Shown here piece after piece: positions 42,957-51,995 of a stretch of 64,000 nucleotides of DNA. Made by a program: the position numbers and the translations under genes. Source of the stretch: Micromonospora musae. Lineage in GTDB: Bacteria > Actinomycetota > Actinomycetes > Mycobacteriales > Micromonosporaceae. The stretch spans positions 124,001 to 188,000 of the forward strand of contig NZ_RAZT01000004.1 of the NCBI RefSeq assembly GCF_003626635.1. Direction: 5' to 3'. Position 1 is the stretch's first letter, and each line of letters begins with the position of its first letter. Under the pieces are notes generated by a model, which ran no database searches, was not told the DNA's origin, and worked only from the letters and a program-made list of their open reading frames with translations.

Positions 42957-43562
42957 ATGGCGAGCAGCGAAACCGACGTCCGGCCGTCCGAGGCGCGCCT
43001 GCGGCTACTCGGCGCGGCTTCCCGGATCTTCTATGCGGAGGGAATCCACTCGGTCGGCGTCGACCGGATCGTCGCCGAGGCGAGTGTGACCCGGGCCACC
43101 TTCTATCGACACTTCCCGGGCAAGGAAGATCTCGTCCTCGCCTATCTGCGCGGGGCCGACCAGGCCATCCGTGGCCAGGTGGAGGAGGCCGTCACGGCCG
43201 TCGCGGCCGGCCTGCCGGCGAGTGACGCGCTGCGGGCCATCGCGGCGTCGATCGCCGAGGGCATCCGGTCCTCCGGCTTCCGCGGCTGTGCCTTCCTGAA
43301 CGCCGTGGCCGAGTACCCCGACCCCGACCACCCCGTACATCAGGCGGTCCTCGCGCACCGGCAATGGTTCCTCGACACCGTCACCACCCTGATGGCGCGC
43401 ATCGAGCAGACCTCGGCCGAGTCCGCCGCGCAGCACTTCGTCATGCTGCGCGACGGCGCCATGGCGGCCGGCTGTCTCTTCGACCCCGAGTTGATCTGCG
43501 AGACCTTCCTCCGCGGCGTCGACGGACTCGTCCAGACGCATGCCGCACGGCAGCCGTCCTGA
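42957..43562 (+). CDS. TetR family regulator
   Basis: 201 residues: helix-turn-helix (about 12-60: LLGAASRIFYAEGIHSVGVD, SVTRATFYRHFPGKEDLVL) and a larger ligand domain with FRGCAFLNAVAEYPDPDHPV, typical of a TetR group common in actinobacteria and proteobacteria. Three near-identical GAACGTTC palindromes upstream are its likely operators, shared with the HdeD-like gene. Confidence 0.92.
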   Translation: MASSETDVRPSEARLRLLGAASRIFYAEGIHSVGVDRIVAEASVTRATFYRHFPGKEDLVLAYLRGADQAIRGQVEEAVTAVAAGLPASDALRAIAASIAEGIRSSGFRGCAFLNAVAEYPDPDHPVHQAVLAHRQWFLDTVTTLMARIEQTSAESAAQHFVMLRDGAMAAGCLFDPELICETFLRGVDGLVQTHAARQPS

Positions 43563-43673
43563 CCGCTTGAGCGGTGGGGTTGGTCGGCGCGGCTCGATGA
43601 CCCGGCGGCTCCGTGCGCACGCTCGGTCGGCGATCGCCGCGCGAACCGGCGGATCCTCGACGCAGGGCGGCGG

Positions 43674-44597
43674 TCAGCGGGCGTTCGCCGCGGCGTGCCG
43701 GCGTAGGCGCGACGGTGTGGTGCCGGTGATGGTCCGGAAGGCTTTGCCGAAGGCGGAGGGCGAGTGGTAGCCCACGGCGGCGGCGATGTCATCCAGGCCG
43801 CGGCCGGTGGTGGTCAGCAGGTCGGCTGCGATGATCATTCGGGTCCGCGTCAGGAAATCCGCGACGCCCATTCCCGTCGTCGCGGAGAAGCGCCGGACCA
43901 GCGTGGCCCGGGAGACCCCGGCGACACGCGCGAGGCTCGCGATCGTCCACCGTCGCTGCGGCTCGTTCACCACGGCGTCGACGACGGCCCGCAGGCTCGC
44001 GTCCGTCACGGCGGTCCATGGCGTGAGCAGGTTCGCGGTCGACGGAGCGCCGCGTTCGTCGCCGCGCAGGACGAGCACCAGCAGCGCCTCGCAGAGCGAC
44101 GCGAGCAGGGCGCCGGTGCCCTGGGCGTCGAGTGCGGCCTCGCTGCGCATGAGCTCGCCGAGCGGGTGCAGTGGCGAGCCGGCTCCGAGGCCGAAGGAGG
44201 CGTGCACGATGTCGGGCAGGCCGGCGAAGAGGAGTTCTCCCGCCCCCGGCTGGTAGGTGTAGTGGCCGCAGAAGAGGTCGACGGCGGGGGCGTCCTCGCC
44301 GCGCAGGGTGGTCACCGAGTCGCCGGTGTGCCGCCTGGAGGGCAGCGGTGGCCCGTCCGCGACGACCCGTATCCGGTGCCGCCCGGCGCGCGGAAGGATG
44401 AGGACGTCTCCGGCGTGCAGCTCGACCACCCGATCGTCGATCTCGGCCACGCAGTCGCCGTCGAGCAGCAGGTGGAAAGGCACCTGCCCGGCCGCGCCGG
44501 GCGGATTGTCCAGGACGTGGGTGCCGGCCAGCAGGCAGCGCACATCGACGGCGCCCTCCAGGCGAGCCGAGCGGATGATTCTGCTGATCGAGTCCAT
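43674..44597 (-). CDS. rclR: AraC family regulator, RclR-like
   Basis: 307 residues: N-terminal cupin (about 18-110) and C-terminal AraC double helix-turn-helix (about 205-300: WTIASLARVAGVSRATLVRR, DIAAAVGYHSPSAFGKAF). The start MDSISRIIRSARLEGAVDVRC aligns with E. coli RclR MDALSRLL and puts a Cys at residue 21, as in RclR; Cys110 (VDLFCGHY) matches the second RclR sensor Cys (Cys89). RclR activates rclA after oxidation by reactive chlorine. Divergent from the RclA homologue, 71 bases apart. ATG 44597; the frame is open to 44678, inside rclA. Confidence 0.82.
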   Translation of the reverse strand: MDSISRIIRSARLEGAVDVRCLLAGTHVLDNPPGAAGQVPFHLLLDGDCVAEIDDRVVELHAGDVLILPRAGRHRIRVVADGPPLPSRRHTGDSVTTLRGEDAPAVDLFCGHYTYQPGAGELLFAGLPDIVHASFGLGAGSPLHPLGELMRSEAALDAQGTGALLASLCEALLVLVLRGDERGAPSTANLLTPWTAVTDASLRAVVDAVVNEPQRRWTIASLARVAGVSRATLVRRFSATTGMGVADFLTRTRMIIAADLLTTTGRGLDDIAAAVGYHSPSAFGKAFRTITGTTPSRLRRHAAANAR

Positions 44598-44668
44598 GAG
44601 CCGATCACGATAATACTTGAGCCTCTTCCGTCTTGTCGGATCGCTCGCTCCGGTGAAGTCTGGGACCC

Positions 44669-46045
44669 ATGACTTCACTGCACGCGGATCTGCTCGTGAT
44701 CGGCTTCGGCAAGGGCGGGAAGACCCTCGCCGCGACCATGGGCCGCCAGGGTCGCCGAGTGATCATGGTGGAGCAGTCCGCGCTGATGTACGGGGGGACG
44801 TGCATCAACATCGGCTGCGTGCCGACCAAGGCGCTCATCCATCGCGCGTCGGTCCGGCCGCAGGACGCCGACCCGAGGTCATGGTTCGCCGACTCGGTGG
44901 CGTGGACGGCCTCGCTGACCTCGATGCTGCGGAAGAAGAACTTCGAGATGCTGGACACCCTCGACTCCGTGACGGTCGTGACCGGCACCGCCGCCTTCCT
45001 CGACGAGAAGCGGGTCGAGGTCACCGCCGGCGACGACCGGATGGAGATCACGGCGGACACCATCGTCATCAACACCGGCGCCCAGACGGTGGTTCCGGAG
45101 ATTCCCGGCCTGCGCGACAGCGCCCACCTGATCACCGGTACCGACCTGATCGGCTCGCCCGACCTGCCGCGCCGGGTCGCCGTCGTCGGCGGGGGCTATC
45201 AGGGGATCGAGTTCGCCGCGACGCTGAGCCACTACGGCGCCGAAGCGACAGTGCTGGAACGCGGCGGCCGCATCCTGCGCCGCGAGGACGACGACGTCGC
45301 CGAGGCGGCCGAGAAGATCCTCACGGACCAGGGCGTCACCTTCGTCACCGGAGCGAAGGTCACCCAGGTCACCGACTCCGGTGCCGCCGCGGTCGTCCAC
45401 TACGAGGCGAACGGCACGGCGGGCCGGATCGAGGTGGACGCCGTACTCGCCGCCGCGGGGCGGGCACCGCGTACGGCGGAACTGCGACTGGACGCCGCGG
45501 GCGTACGCACCACCGACAGCGGCGCGATCGAGGTGGATGAGTACCTCCGGACGAGCCAACCGCACATCTTCGCGGTGGGCGACGTCAACGGCGGGCCCCA
45601 GTTCACCTACATCTCCCTCGACGACTACCGGATCGTCGCCGACCAGCTGACGGGCGAGGGGAACCGCTCCACAGCCGACCGGGTGGCCGTGCCGTACACC
45701 CTCTTCATGACACCGCCGCTGGCCCGCGTCGGCCTGACCGAGACCGAGGCGCGCGCCACCGGCCGGCCTGTGCGCGTGGCCGCCAAACCGATCGCGGCCA
45801 TCGCGGCGATGCCCCGCGCCCGCATCCTGGACGACGTCCGCGGGCTGATGAAGTTCGTGATCGACGCCGAGACCGACGCCATCCTCGGAGCCGCGCTGCT
45901 CAGCGTGGACGCGCAAGAGCTGGTGAACACCGTGGCGCTGGCGATCCGCAGCGGGGTGACCGCCGGCGGGCTGCGGGACGCGATCTGGACCCACCCCAGC
46001 TCCACCGAGGCCTTCAACGAGGTACTGGCCAACGTGGTGCGCTGA
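44669..46045 (+). CDS. rclA: RclA-like pyridine nucleotide-disulfide oxidoreductase
   Basis: 458 residues, FAD/NAD(P) class I flavoprotein. LVIGFGKGGKTLAATMGRQG, redox motif YGGTCINIGCVPTKALIH (Cys45, Cys50), INTGAQTVVPEIPGL, QFTYISLDDYRIVADQL and VPYTLFMTPPLARVGLTETE follow E. coli RclA nearly word for word, and separate it from mercuric reductase, which has extra Cys residues. RclA protects against hypochlorous acid and reduces copper(II). Divergent RclR-like regulator supports orthology of function. No strong ribosome site; the ATG may be nearly leaderless. Confidence 0.9.
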   Translation: MTSLHADLLVIGFGKGGKTLAATMGRQGRRVIMVEQSALMYGGTCINIGCVPTKALIHRASVRPQDADPRSWFADSVAWTASLTSMLRKKNFEMLDTLDSVTVVTGTAAFLDEKRVEVTAGDDRMEITADTIVINTGAQTVVPEIPGLRDSAHLITGTDLIGSPDLPRRVAVVGGGYQGIEFAATLSHYGAEATVLERGGRILRREDDDVAEAAEKILTDQGVTFVTGAKVTQVTDSGAAAVVHYEANGTAGRIEVDAVLAAAGRAPRTAELRLDAAGVRTTDSGAIEVDEYLRTSQPHIFAVGDVNGGPQFTYISLDDYRIVADQLTGEGNRSTADRVAVPYTLFMTPPLARVGLTETEARATGRPVRVAAKPIAAIAAMPRARILDDVRGLMKFVIDAETDAILGAALLSVDAQELVNTVALAIRSGVTAGGLRDAIWTHPSSTEAFNEVLANVVR

Positions 46046-46079
46046 CCCGACCGCGGCCACAGTCTCAAGGAGACACATC

Positions 46080-46787
46080 ATGACGAGCAACCCCACCACC
46101 GCGACGCACCAGCTTCGGCCCGGCCTCGCGCTCACCGTGCGCGCGGCCGGACACGGTCGGCCAGTGCTGGTGCTGCACGGCGCCGGCGGTCCCCACACCA
46201 TCGACTCGCTCCTCGTGCACCTCGCCGACGGGCAGCAGGTGCTCGCACCGACCCACCCCGGCTGGGACGGCACCACCCGCCCCGAGAGCATGACCAGCGT
46301 CGCCGATCTCGCCGCCACCTACCTCGAACTGCTCGAAGCAGAAGGGCTGAGCGAGGCGACAGTGGTCGGCGTCTCGTTCGGCGGCTGGGTGGCCGCCGAG
46401 ATGGCCGTGCGCGACCGGGACCACCGCGTCGGCCGGCTCGTGCTCATCGACGCCATCGGCCCGCAGATCCCCGGACAGCGCCCCGCCATGCCGAGCAACG
46501 CGCCACCGGAGAATCTGGCCGCGCTCCGCGCCTACACCCGAGACACCCTGGAAGACCCGACCCTGCTGGACCGGGCCCGGCTCCGTACGATCCCCGAACT
46601 CCTCGTCTGGGGTGCGGACGACCCTGTCGTCAGCGCCGAATTCGGCCGCCGTTACGCCGACGCCATCCCCGGCGCACGTCTCGTCCTCATCCCGGGTGCG
46701 GGGCACCTGCCCATGCGGGACGCGCCCGAGGCGACGTTCGCCGCCATCGACGCCTTCCTCGCGGAGGCCGCCCCCACGAGAAGCTGA
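46080..46787 (+). CDS. Alpha/beta hydrolase
   Basis: 235 residues: oxyanion HGAGGP (about 34-39), nucleophile elbow VVGVSFGGWVA (Ser about 98), acid Asp in LLVWGADDPVVS and His in IPGAGHLPMRDAP. No signal peptide. It starts 35 bases after rclA with an AAGGAGA ribosome site, so is probably cotranscribed. E. coli rcl operons carry rclB and rclC there instead; this gene is a different partner. Substrate unknown. Confidence 0.9.
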   Translation: MTSNPTTATHQLRPGLALTVRAAGHGRPVLVLHGAGGPHTIDSLLVHLADGQQVLAPTHPGWDGTTRPESMTSVADLAATYLELLEAEGLSEATVVGVSFGGWVAAEMAVRDRDHRVGRLVLIDAIGPQIPGQRPAMPSNAPPENLAALRAYTRDTLEDPTLLDRARLRTIPELLVWGADDPVVSAEFGRRYADAIPGARLVLIPGAGHLPMRDAPEATFAAIDAFLAEAAPTRS

Positions 46788-46901
46788 CTGCCGGGCGATC
46801 CGACGACCCGCCCAGGCGCATTCATCGACTCGGTCGTCGGCGAAGCAGGGCGGTGGCTCAGTACTGCTGCGGGCCGACGGAGCGCTTCAAGTTGGCCGCG
46901 G

Positions 46902-48137
46902 TCACGCCTCGGGCTCGCGATTGCCGGGCGTCTCCCGTGCAATCGGCGAGGCGAGATCCTCGAGCGGCCGCTGCCGGCTCCGCAACGCGTCGACCAGCGC
47001 GATAAGAGCCAGCACTCCGGCCACGACGCTCAGTCCGACCATCGGCGACCAGCGCGCCAACGCCGTCGTGACCAGCAGCAGAACCACCAAGCCGATCACC
47101 CGCGACCTGGGGACCCGGCCGAAGATCTCGTAGTCCAGCCGAATCCGAGCGAGGAGGAAGAGCACCGGGCCGCCCACCACGAAGAGCAGCCACGTCGGCC
47201 GCGGCGGCCCGAACGGTTGCGCGATGACCAGCTCGTAGCCAACCGCGGTGACCAGCACGCTGAGTACGATCAACGCGTGCGTCCGTTCCGACGCCGTACC
47301 CAACTGGCCGGGCAGGCCCGCCCGCCCCAACGCCTCGTTCAGCAACCGGCCGGCGCGGTGAAAGTAGATCCGCCACAGCACCGCGCTGGTGATGAACGCG
47401 ATCCCGAAGGCGGCCGCCCGCTCCGCGGAGTAGTCCACGCCACCGAAAGCGGCGCCGATGACCAGAATCGACTCGCCGAGCGCGATGAGGAAGATCTGCT
47501 GGTGACGTTCGGCCAGATGCTCTCCGGTGATCCGCCAGCGACCGACCGCCGCGGCACCGAGCCGAGGCAGCGGCCAGCCCAGAGCCCAGGCGAGGTAGTC
47601 CACCGCCAGCGCGGCAGCCCACAGCGACAGGCGAAGCCGGTCCGGGCCCAACGCGCCGACCAGCCAGAGCGGTGCGGAAAGCGCTGACCAGGCGGCGAGT
47701 CGAAACGGCACCAGCCGCCGTGGATGGCCACGCAGTGCGGCCGCGACCACCAGCGGCCGCACCACCATCACCATCAGGTACGCGACCGTGAACGGCACCG
47801 CCCGCTCCTCCACGGCGCGCGGCAGCGTCACCGCCATCACCAGGGCGGCGAACATGGTGCCGATCACGACCGCCTGAATGATCGACCGTTCCGGCTCGTA
47901 GCGACTGGTGATCCAGGTGGTCTGCGACCAGATCAACCAGAGCGCCAGGAACAGCAGCAGCGTACGACCGAGCCCGCCGACGAGCGCCCAGCCGGTCTCG
48001 TCGCTGACGTCGGCGAACCGTTGCGAGACCCGGGTCAGGGCGACGACGAAGGCGAGATCGAAGAAGAGCTCCAGGAACGTGGCACGCCCCGAACTCGCTT
48101 CGGCGCGCAGCAGCGCAGCACCGCGTCCCGCCGCCAT
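46902..48137 (-). CDS. LtrA-family membrane protein
   Basis: 411 residues with about 12 membrane segments; ATFLELFFDLAFVVALTRVS near the start, EHLAERHQQIFLIALGESIL and RLDYEIFGRVPRSRV are family motifs of low temperature requirement A proteins. Function is not established; LtrA was linked to low-temperature growth in Listeria. ATG 48137 with GGGAGCGG upstream is preferred over an upstream start at 48248. It is the intact relative of the decayed copy at 26818-27620. Confidence 0.88.
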   Translation of the reverse strand: MAAGRGAALLRAEASSGRATFLELFFDLAFVVALTRVSQRFADVSDETGWALVGGLGRTLLLFLALWLIWSQTTWITSRYEPERSIIQAVVIGTMFAALVMAVTLPRAVEERAVPFTVAYLMVMVVRPLVVAAALRGHPRRLVPFRLAAWSALSAPLWLVGALGPDRLRLSLWAAALAVDYLAWALGWPLPRLGAAAVGRWRITGEHLAERHQQIFLIALGESILVIGAAFGGVDYSAERAAAFGIAFITSAVLWRIYFHRAGRLLNEALGRAGLPGQLGTASERTHALIVLSVLVTAVGYELVIAQPFGPPRPTWLLFVVGGPVLFLLARIRLDYEIFGRVPRSRVIGLVVLLLVTTALARWSPMVGLSVVAGVLALIALVDALRSRQRPLEDLASPIARETPGNREPEA

Positions 48138-48201
48138 CGTCCGCTCCCGTCCGCCCCTGGCACCAACGAGTTGGCCGGCGGCCCTGACCGAACCGACAGA
48201 C

Positions 48202-48238
48202 GGGTGTGGGGGCCGGCTGGCTGCTGGCCCCCACACCC
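48202..48238 (-). terminator. 13-bp hairpin
   Basis: GGGTGTGGGGGCC (48202-48214) pairs perfectly with 48226-48238 around an 11-base loop. It lies 65 bases upstream of the LtrA start, so it could terminate transcription from the right or form a 5' leader structure. Confidence 0.5.
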
Positions 48239-48297
48239 TGTGACACATGCCCGTTCGTCATGTCGGCACGTGACCAGCGGATCCCGCACGATGCTTC

Positions 48298-48406
48298 TAT
48301 CCGTGGTCGGCGGTGTCGGCGAGTCGGTACACCTGGCACCGACTTCGATCGGTGCGAGGCGACCGTCGGCCGGGCCGCCCAGGAACCAGGCCTCCACGGC
48401 GGGCAT
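48298..48406 (-). pseudogene. Short hypothetical gene fragment
   Basis: Leftward from 48406 the DNA reads MPAVEAWFLGGPADGRLAPI, and after a frame change VYRLADTADHG then stop, which resembles a small actinobacterial protein type with a WFLGGPADGR start. The middle of the gene is missing. The family recollection is loose. Confidence 0.35.
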
Positions 48407-48683
48407 CCGGGTTCCCCGGATCAGGGCCGTGTCGTTTGAGGGCCCGGTCGGATCGGCTGCTGGCCGGCAGGGGCGTACAGCACTGAGGCCAACCGCGGCT
48501 GTCTGCGCCGACGCGGGATCAAGGCGGCCATCCCGGGAATGCACGGCGCGCCGTGCGCTACGAAGCCACCGTTCACGTCGCCTCGATCAGCATCTGGCTC
48601 CGGGGCCTGAAACGACACACGTAGAACATGATCTCGAATCTCACCCCGTGCCCTGCGGTTGCCGACCGAGGCGGCTCCAGCTC

Positions 48684-49001
48684 CTAGTCCTCGACGTCCA
48701 CGTCCACGTCGATGTTCCCGATGCAGACGACGGTGTTGTTGGGCTGAGTCTGGTTGTCGTTCGTCGTCTCGACCGACGCGGACTGCTCGTAGCTGACGTC
48801 GCTGTCCTCGATCTTGTTGTCGCTGATGATCTGGTTGATGCTCACCTTGTTGGTCTGCACGGTGTTCGCGCAGGCAACCTCGGTGCGGTCCGAGGCCTGT
48901 TCGTAGGGTGCGGCGTGCGCGGCAGCGGGCGTGCCGAGCAGCAGGGCGCCGCCGCCCAGCGCCACCCCTACGGCGAGCTTGGTCAGAAACCTCTTCGACA
49001 T
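48684..49001 (-). CDS. Small secreted acidic protein
   Basis: 105 residues with a clear signal peptide (about 1-31, LLLGTPAAAHAA). The mature part of about 74 residues is rich in Asn, Thr, Ser, Gln and Asp, with exactly two Cys (VACANTV and VVCIGNI) that could form a disulfide, and ends in the acidic run DVDVDVED. Excellent GGAGGGA ribosome site upstream of ATG 49001. Codon and residue use differ from its neighbours. Layout recalls small surface proteins such as chaplins, but no sequence match is claimed. Confidence 0.75.
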   Translation of the reverse strand: MSKRFLTKLAVGVALGGGALLLGTPAAAHAAPYEQASDRTEVACANTVQTNKVSINQIISDNKIEDSDVSYEQSASVETTNDNQTQPNNTVVCIGNIDVDVDVED

Positions 49002-49213
49002 GTCCCTCACTCCCTCCTGGTCGTCTCGGGCAGACGAGCCATGACGAACATAAGAAGGATTCATGTCCGTTCGGAGCGCTTTCCGGGTTTCTGACGCAAG
49101 CATGCCTTGGACTGCTATACGAGGTTGCCTCACGTTTTCGGGTGATAGGCCTGGTTCAGGTCTTGTCTGCGGCGACTCATGGGAACGTTGGCTGTACCCC
49201 TGACGGGACTGCC

Positions 49214-51028
49214 TCAGCCTCCGTTGGAGCGGAGTGACTGGCGACCGGTCTCCTCATTTGGCTCGTTGTCCGCCGCCGGCTTGCCCAGCCGGGCCACCCA
49301 GTCGACGAACTCCGCGTCCTGCCTCGCCAGCGGCTCGCCGTCCGCCGGGGTGCCCGTGCCGTCCCCGTCGGCCCGGGACTTGCTGCGCCGGAACAGGCCC
49401 AGCCGGCCGCTGGCCCGCCCGCCGGCCCGTCCCGCCTCGACGACGGATGCCGGGCCGGCCGGCGCGGTGCCGGTCGCGGGCGGCGGCCCGGCCCGCCGGG
49501 CGCTCGCGAGGGCGTCCCAGTTCGCGGCCAGGTTCAGGTTGGGCAGGGGCGGCCGGTGCCGGGGTGGGAGCGCCGGCTCGAGCCTCTCTTGCTTGCCGGC
49601 CGGTTGGATCGCCTCGGCGCCAGGAGCGGGCTCGGTGGAGGGCGGCACCCGTCGCGCCGGAACGACCGGCCAGGTCGACTGAACCTGCGTCCGGTCGGTC
49701 TTCGGCGGTTGGTACATCCGGAGGGTTCCCGGGGCGACGAGTGCCCCGCCGGTCGGCATTCCGTCGGGCCCGATGTTGTCGGCCTCCGTCTCCGCCGTTC
49801 CGGAGTCGTCCCCGCCGAATCCCGCGGGAAGGTGGGCCGCCGTCGCGGGGATCGGTTCCGATGTCTCCGAGGTGTCGTCGAGATCGGCGGGTACGGCGCG
49901 GGCCGCCGGCACGGTGGCGACCGCCGGTGCGGCGGTCCGCGGCGCGTGGTCGGCCGGTACGGCGCTGTCGTCCCGGTCGCCGGGCGGCGCATCGAGGCTC
50001 AGCGGTTCGGCGGCGCGCGGGAGCTCCGCTGCGATTGCACCGGTGACCGGCAACGTGCCGGCCAGGTCGGCGGGCCCCGGCTCGTCGGCCGGCGTCATGG
50101 CCTGCGGCACGGCCGCGTCGACGGAGAGTGGACGGAGGACCTCGGTCGGCTCGACCGCCTCCTCATCGGCCGTGCGCCGCAGGAGCGGCCAGCGGAACGA
50201 CGCGACGACGGCCGAACCGAGCAGACCGGCGACGACGGCGAGCAGCGCGGTGTAGTAGGGCGTGATCTGGTACCGGTCGACGGCCTCGCCGGGACCGGCG
50301 GTCAGGTAGGCGAAGGCGACCAGCACCGGGCCCGCCGCGCCGGTCGCGCCGTTGACCAGCGGCGGATGCCCGCGCCGGCGGGCCAGCCCGCTGGTCACCG
50401 CGCCGAGGAGCAGGGCTACCGCCGGCAGGATCAGGATCGCCTGTCGTTGGGCCGCCTCCGCGCCGAGCCCGACCGGTTCCAGCACACCGAGCCGTACGGC
50501 GGGCAACACCCCGGCGGTCGCCAGCGACGGGACGACCGGGACGAGCGCCAGCAGCCAGACCACGCCGCCCACCGCCGCCATGTTCCAGCCCAGCGGCGGC
50601 TTCACCAGTGCGGCGATCGCACCACCCGCGCCGACCAGCGCGCCGAGGATCGCGCAGATGCCGACGGCCCAGATCGGGTCCACGGAGAGACGCTCGGCTG
50701 CCTGGACCGGCCGGACGCAGAGCGGCGCCACGACGGTGGCGCCGAGCGCCGCGGTGGCGGCGATCGCCACCAACCTGCCCGTGCTTCCCGGCTCCCCGTA
50801 GCGGCGGGCCAGGCGTGCGGTGACGACGGTGCCGGCCACGGCGGCGTATGCCGCGAACCAGCCCACCCAGACGAGCTGGGCAGGCCACTGGTTCACTGTG
50901 GTGTCGGCGGGGGCGCCGGCGAGCTGGACGATGCCGAGGCCGAACGCGATGCCGAGCTGACCGGCACCCGCGAGCACTCCCAGCCCGAGCGCTGTGAGCA
51001 ACAAGTTACGCCAGGTACGAAGGACCAT
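49214..51028 (-). CDS. Membrane protein with long disordered cytoplasmic tail
   Basis: 604 residues: about 8-9 membrane segments in the first 290 residues, then about 310 residues rich in Pro, Ala, Thr and acidic residues with low complexity, ending in a basic/Arg-rich stretch (GLFRRSKSRADGDG). No family recognised for the membrane half. ATG 51028 begins MVLRTWRNLLLTALGLG; an upstream TTG at 51046 is possible. Composition suggests a scaffold or envelope protein. Confidence 0.75.
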   Translation of the reverse strand: MVLRTWRNLLLTALGLGVLAGAGQLGIAFGLGIVQLAGAPADTTVNQWPAQLVWVGWFAAYAAVAGTVVTARLARRYGEPGSTGRLVAIAATAALGATVVAPLCVRPVQAAERLSVDPIWAVGICAILGALVGAGGAIAALVKPPLGWNMAAVGGVVWLLALVPVVPSLATAGVLPAVRLGVLEPVGLGAEAAQRQAILILPAVALLLGAVTSGLARRRGHPPLVNGATGAAGPVLVAFAYLTAGPGEAVDRYQITPYYTALLAVVAGLLGSAVVASFRWPLLRRTADEEAVEPTEVLRPLSVDAAVPQAMTPADEPGPADLAGTLPVTGAIAAELPRAAEPLSLDAPPGDRDDSAVPADHAPRTAAPAVATVPAARAVPADLDDTSETSEPIPATAAHLPAGFGGDDSGTAETEADNIGPDGMPTGGALVAPGTLRMYQPPKTDRTQVQSTWPVVPARRVPPSTEPAPGAEAIQPAGKQERLEPALPPRHRPPLPNLNLAANWDALASARRAGPPPATGTAPAGPASVVEAGRAGGRASGRLGLFRRSKSRADGDGTGTPADGEPLARQDAEFVDWVARLGKPAADNEPNEETGRQSLRSNGG

Positions 51029-51249
51029 GTCCGGAACGTTACGCAACTGATGCAGACATTTACGGCGAAATGCTGGATTTCACATCGGACTGCAGTGTCG
51101 ACGGTCACCCTCAGTGCGGGTCCGGCGCGCGATTCGGGTGCTGCCGCCACTGTGGCCAGCATGTGGACGACGTCCGGGTGGTGACGGTCGCCGCGTCGGC
51201 CAGTGTGGAACGTCGAGGCGCGGGTCCTGCCCGCTCCTGGTCGGCGCGT

Positions 51250-51995
51250 TCAGGTCGCGTCGGCCGTGCAGCAGGAGCAGTCCGGCCGGCATCCGCACGC
51301 ATCGACCTCGCCGACGCCGGGCCCACCGGCGGCGGTGGCGGTGCGGGGGGCGGTCAGCGGGACGGCGCAGCAGGCGTCACCGCGCCACGCCTCGCGGCCC
51401 TCCTTCACCGCCACCGCGGCGATGACCAGCGCGGCGATCGGGTCGGCCCAGGACCAGCCGAAGAGGCCACCCCCAGACCCACGAGCAGTACGCCGGAGAG
51501 GTACGTGCAGAGCAGGGTCTGCTTGGAGTCCGCGACCGCCGAGCGTGAACCGAGTTCTCGCCCGGCGCGGCGCTGCGCGTACGACAGCACGGGCATGATC
51601 GCCAGCGACAGCGCCGCCAGTACCAGCCCGATGCTGGAGTGCTCGGCCTCGGCGCCGCCGAACAGCGCCCGTACCGACTCCACGGTCACGTACGCGGCGA
51701 GGGCGAAGAACGAGAGCGCGATGATCCGCAGTGCGACCTTCTCGCGTGACTCGGGATCGCGGCCGGCGAACTGCCACGCCACCGCCGCCGCGGACGACAC
51801 CTCGATCACCGAGTCCAGCCCGAAGCCGATCAACGCGGTCGACGACGCGAGCGTGCCGGCGGTGATCGCCACGACCGCCTCGATGACGTTGTAGGTGATC
51901 GTGGCGGCGACCAGCAGCCGCACTCGCCGGGCGAGCACCTGACGGCGCGCGGGCGGCGGCCCCGCCGGGGGCCGACCGATCAGGGGCAGGTCCAT
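51250..51995 (-). pseudogene. Cation diffusion facilitator, frameshifted
   Basis: From ATG 51995 the protein is a CDF-type metal exporter (STALIGFGLDSVIEVSSAAA with the metal-site Asp, then ESVRALFGGAEAEHSSIGLV and VADSKQTLLCTYLSGVLLVG). At about 51465 the frame changes: the expected LFGWSWADPIAALVIAAVAV and KEGREAWRGDACC continue in the next frame to a Cys-rich end (CGCRPDCSC, stop near 51250). A one-base deletion or equivalent breaks it after helix 5, unless it is a sequencing error. Coupled to cmtR by a TGATG overlap; would export Cd, Pb or Zn. Confidence 0.8.

Larger units (their letters stand above)
48138..48683. other. Intergenic region upstream of the LtrA gene
   Basis: 546 bases without an intact gene. 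It contains a 13-bp hairpin at 48202-48238 and a decayed leftward gene fragment at 48298-48406. The remaining DNA shows no clear coding pattern. Confidence 0.5.

Noticed and set aside
44669..46045. Mercuric reductase (merA) identity for the flavoprotein
   Set aside because: It lacks the N-terminal HMA domain and the C-terminal Cys pair of MerA, and its block motifs and the divergent AraC gene match RclA.
49214..50100. Repeat protein or adhesin in the low-complexity tail of the membrane protein
   Set aside because: The Pro/Ala/Thr-rich tail has no regular repeat period by eye; disorder is the simpler reading.
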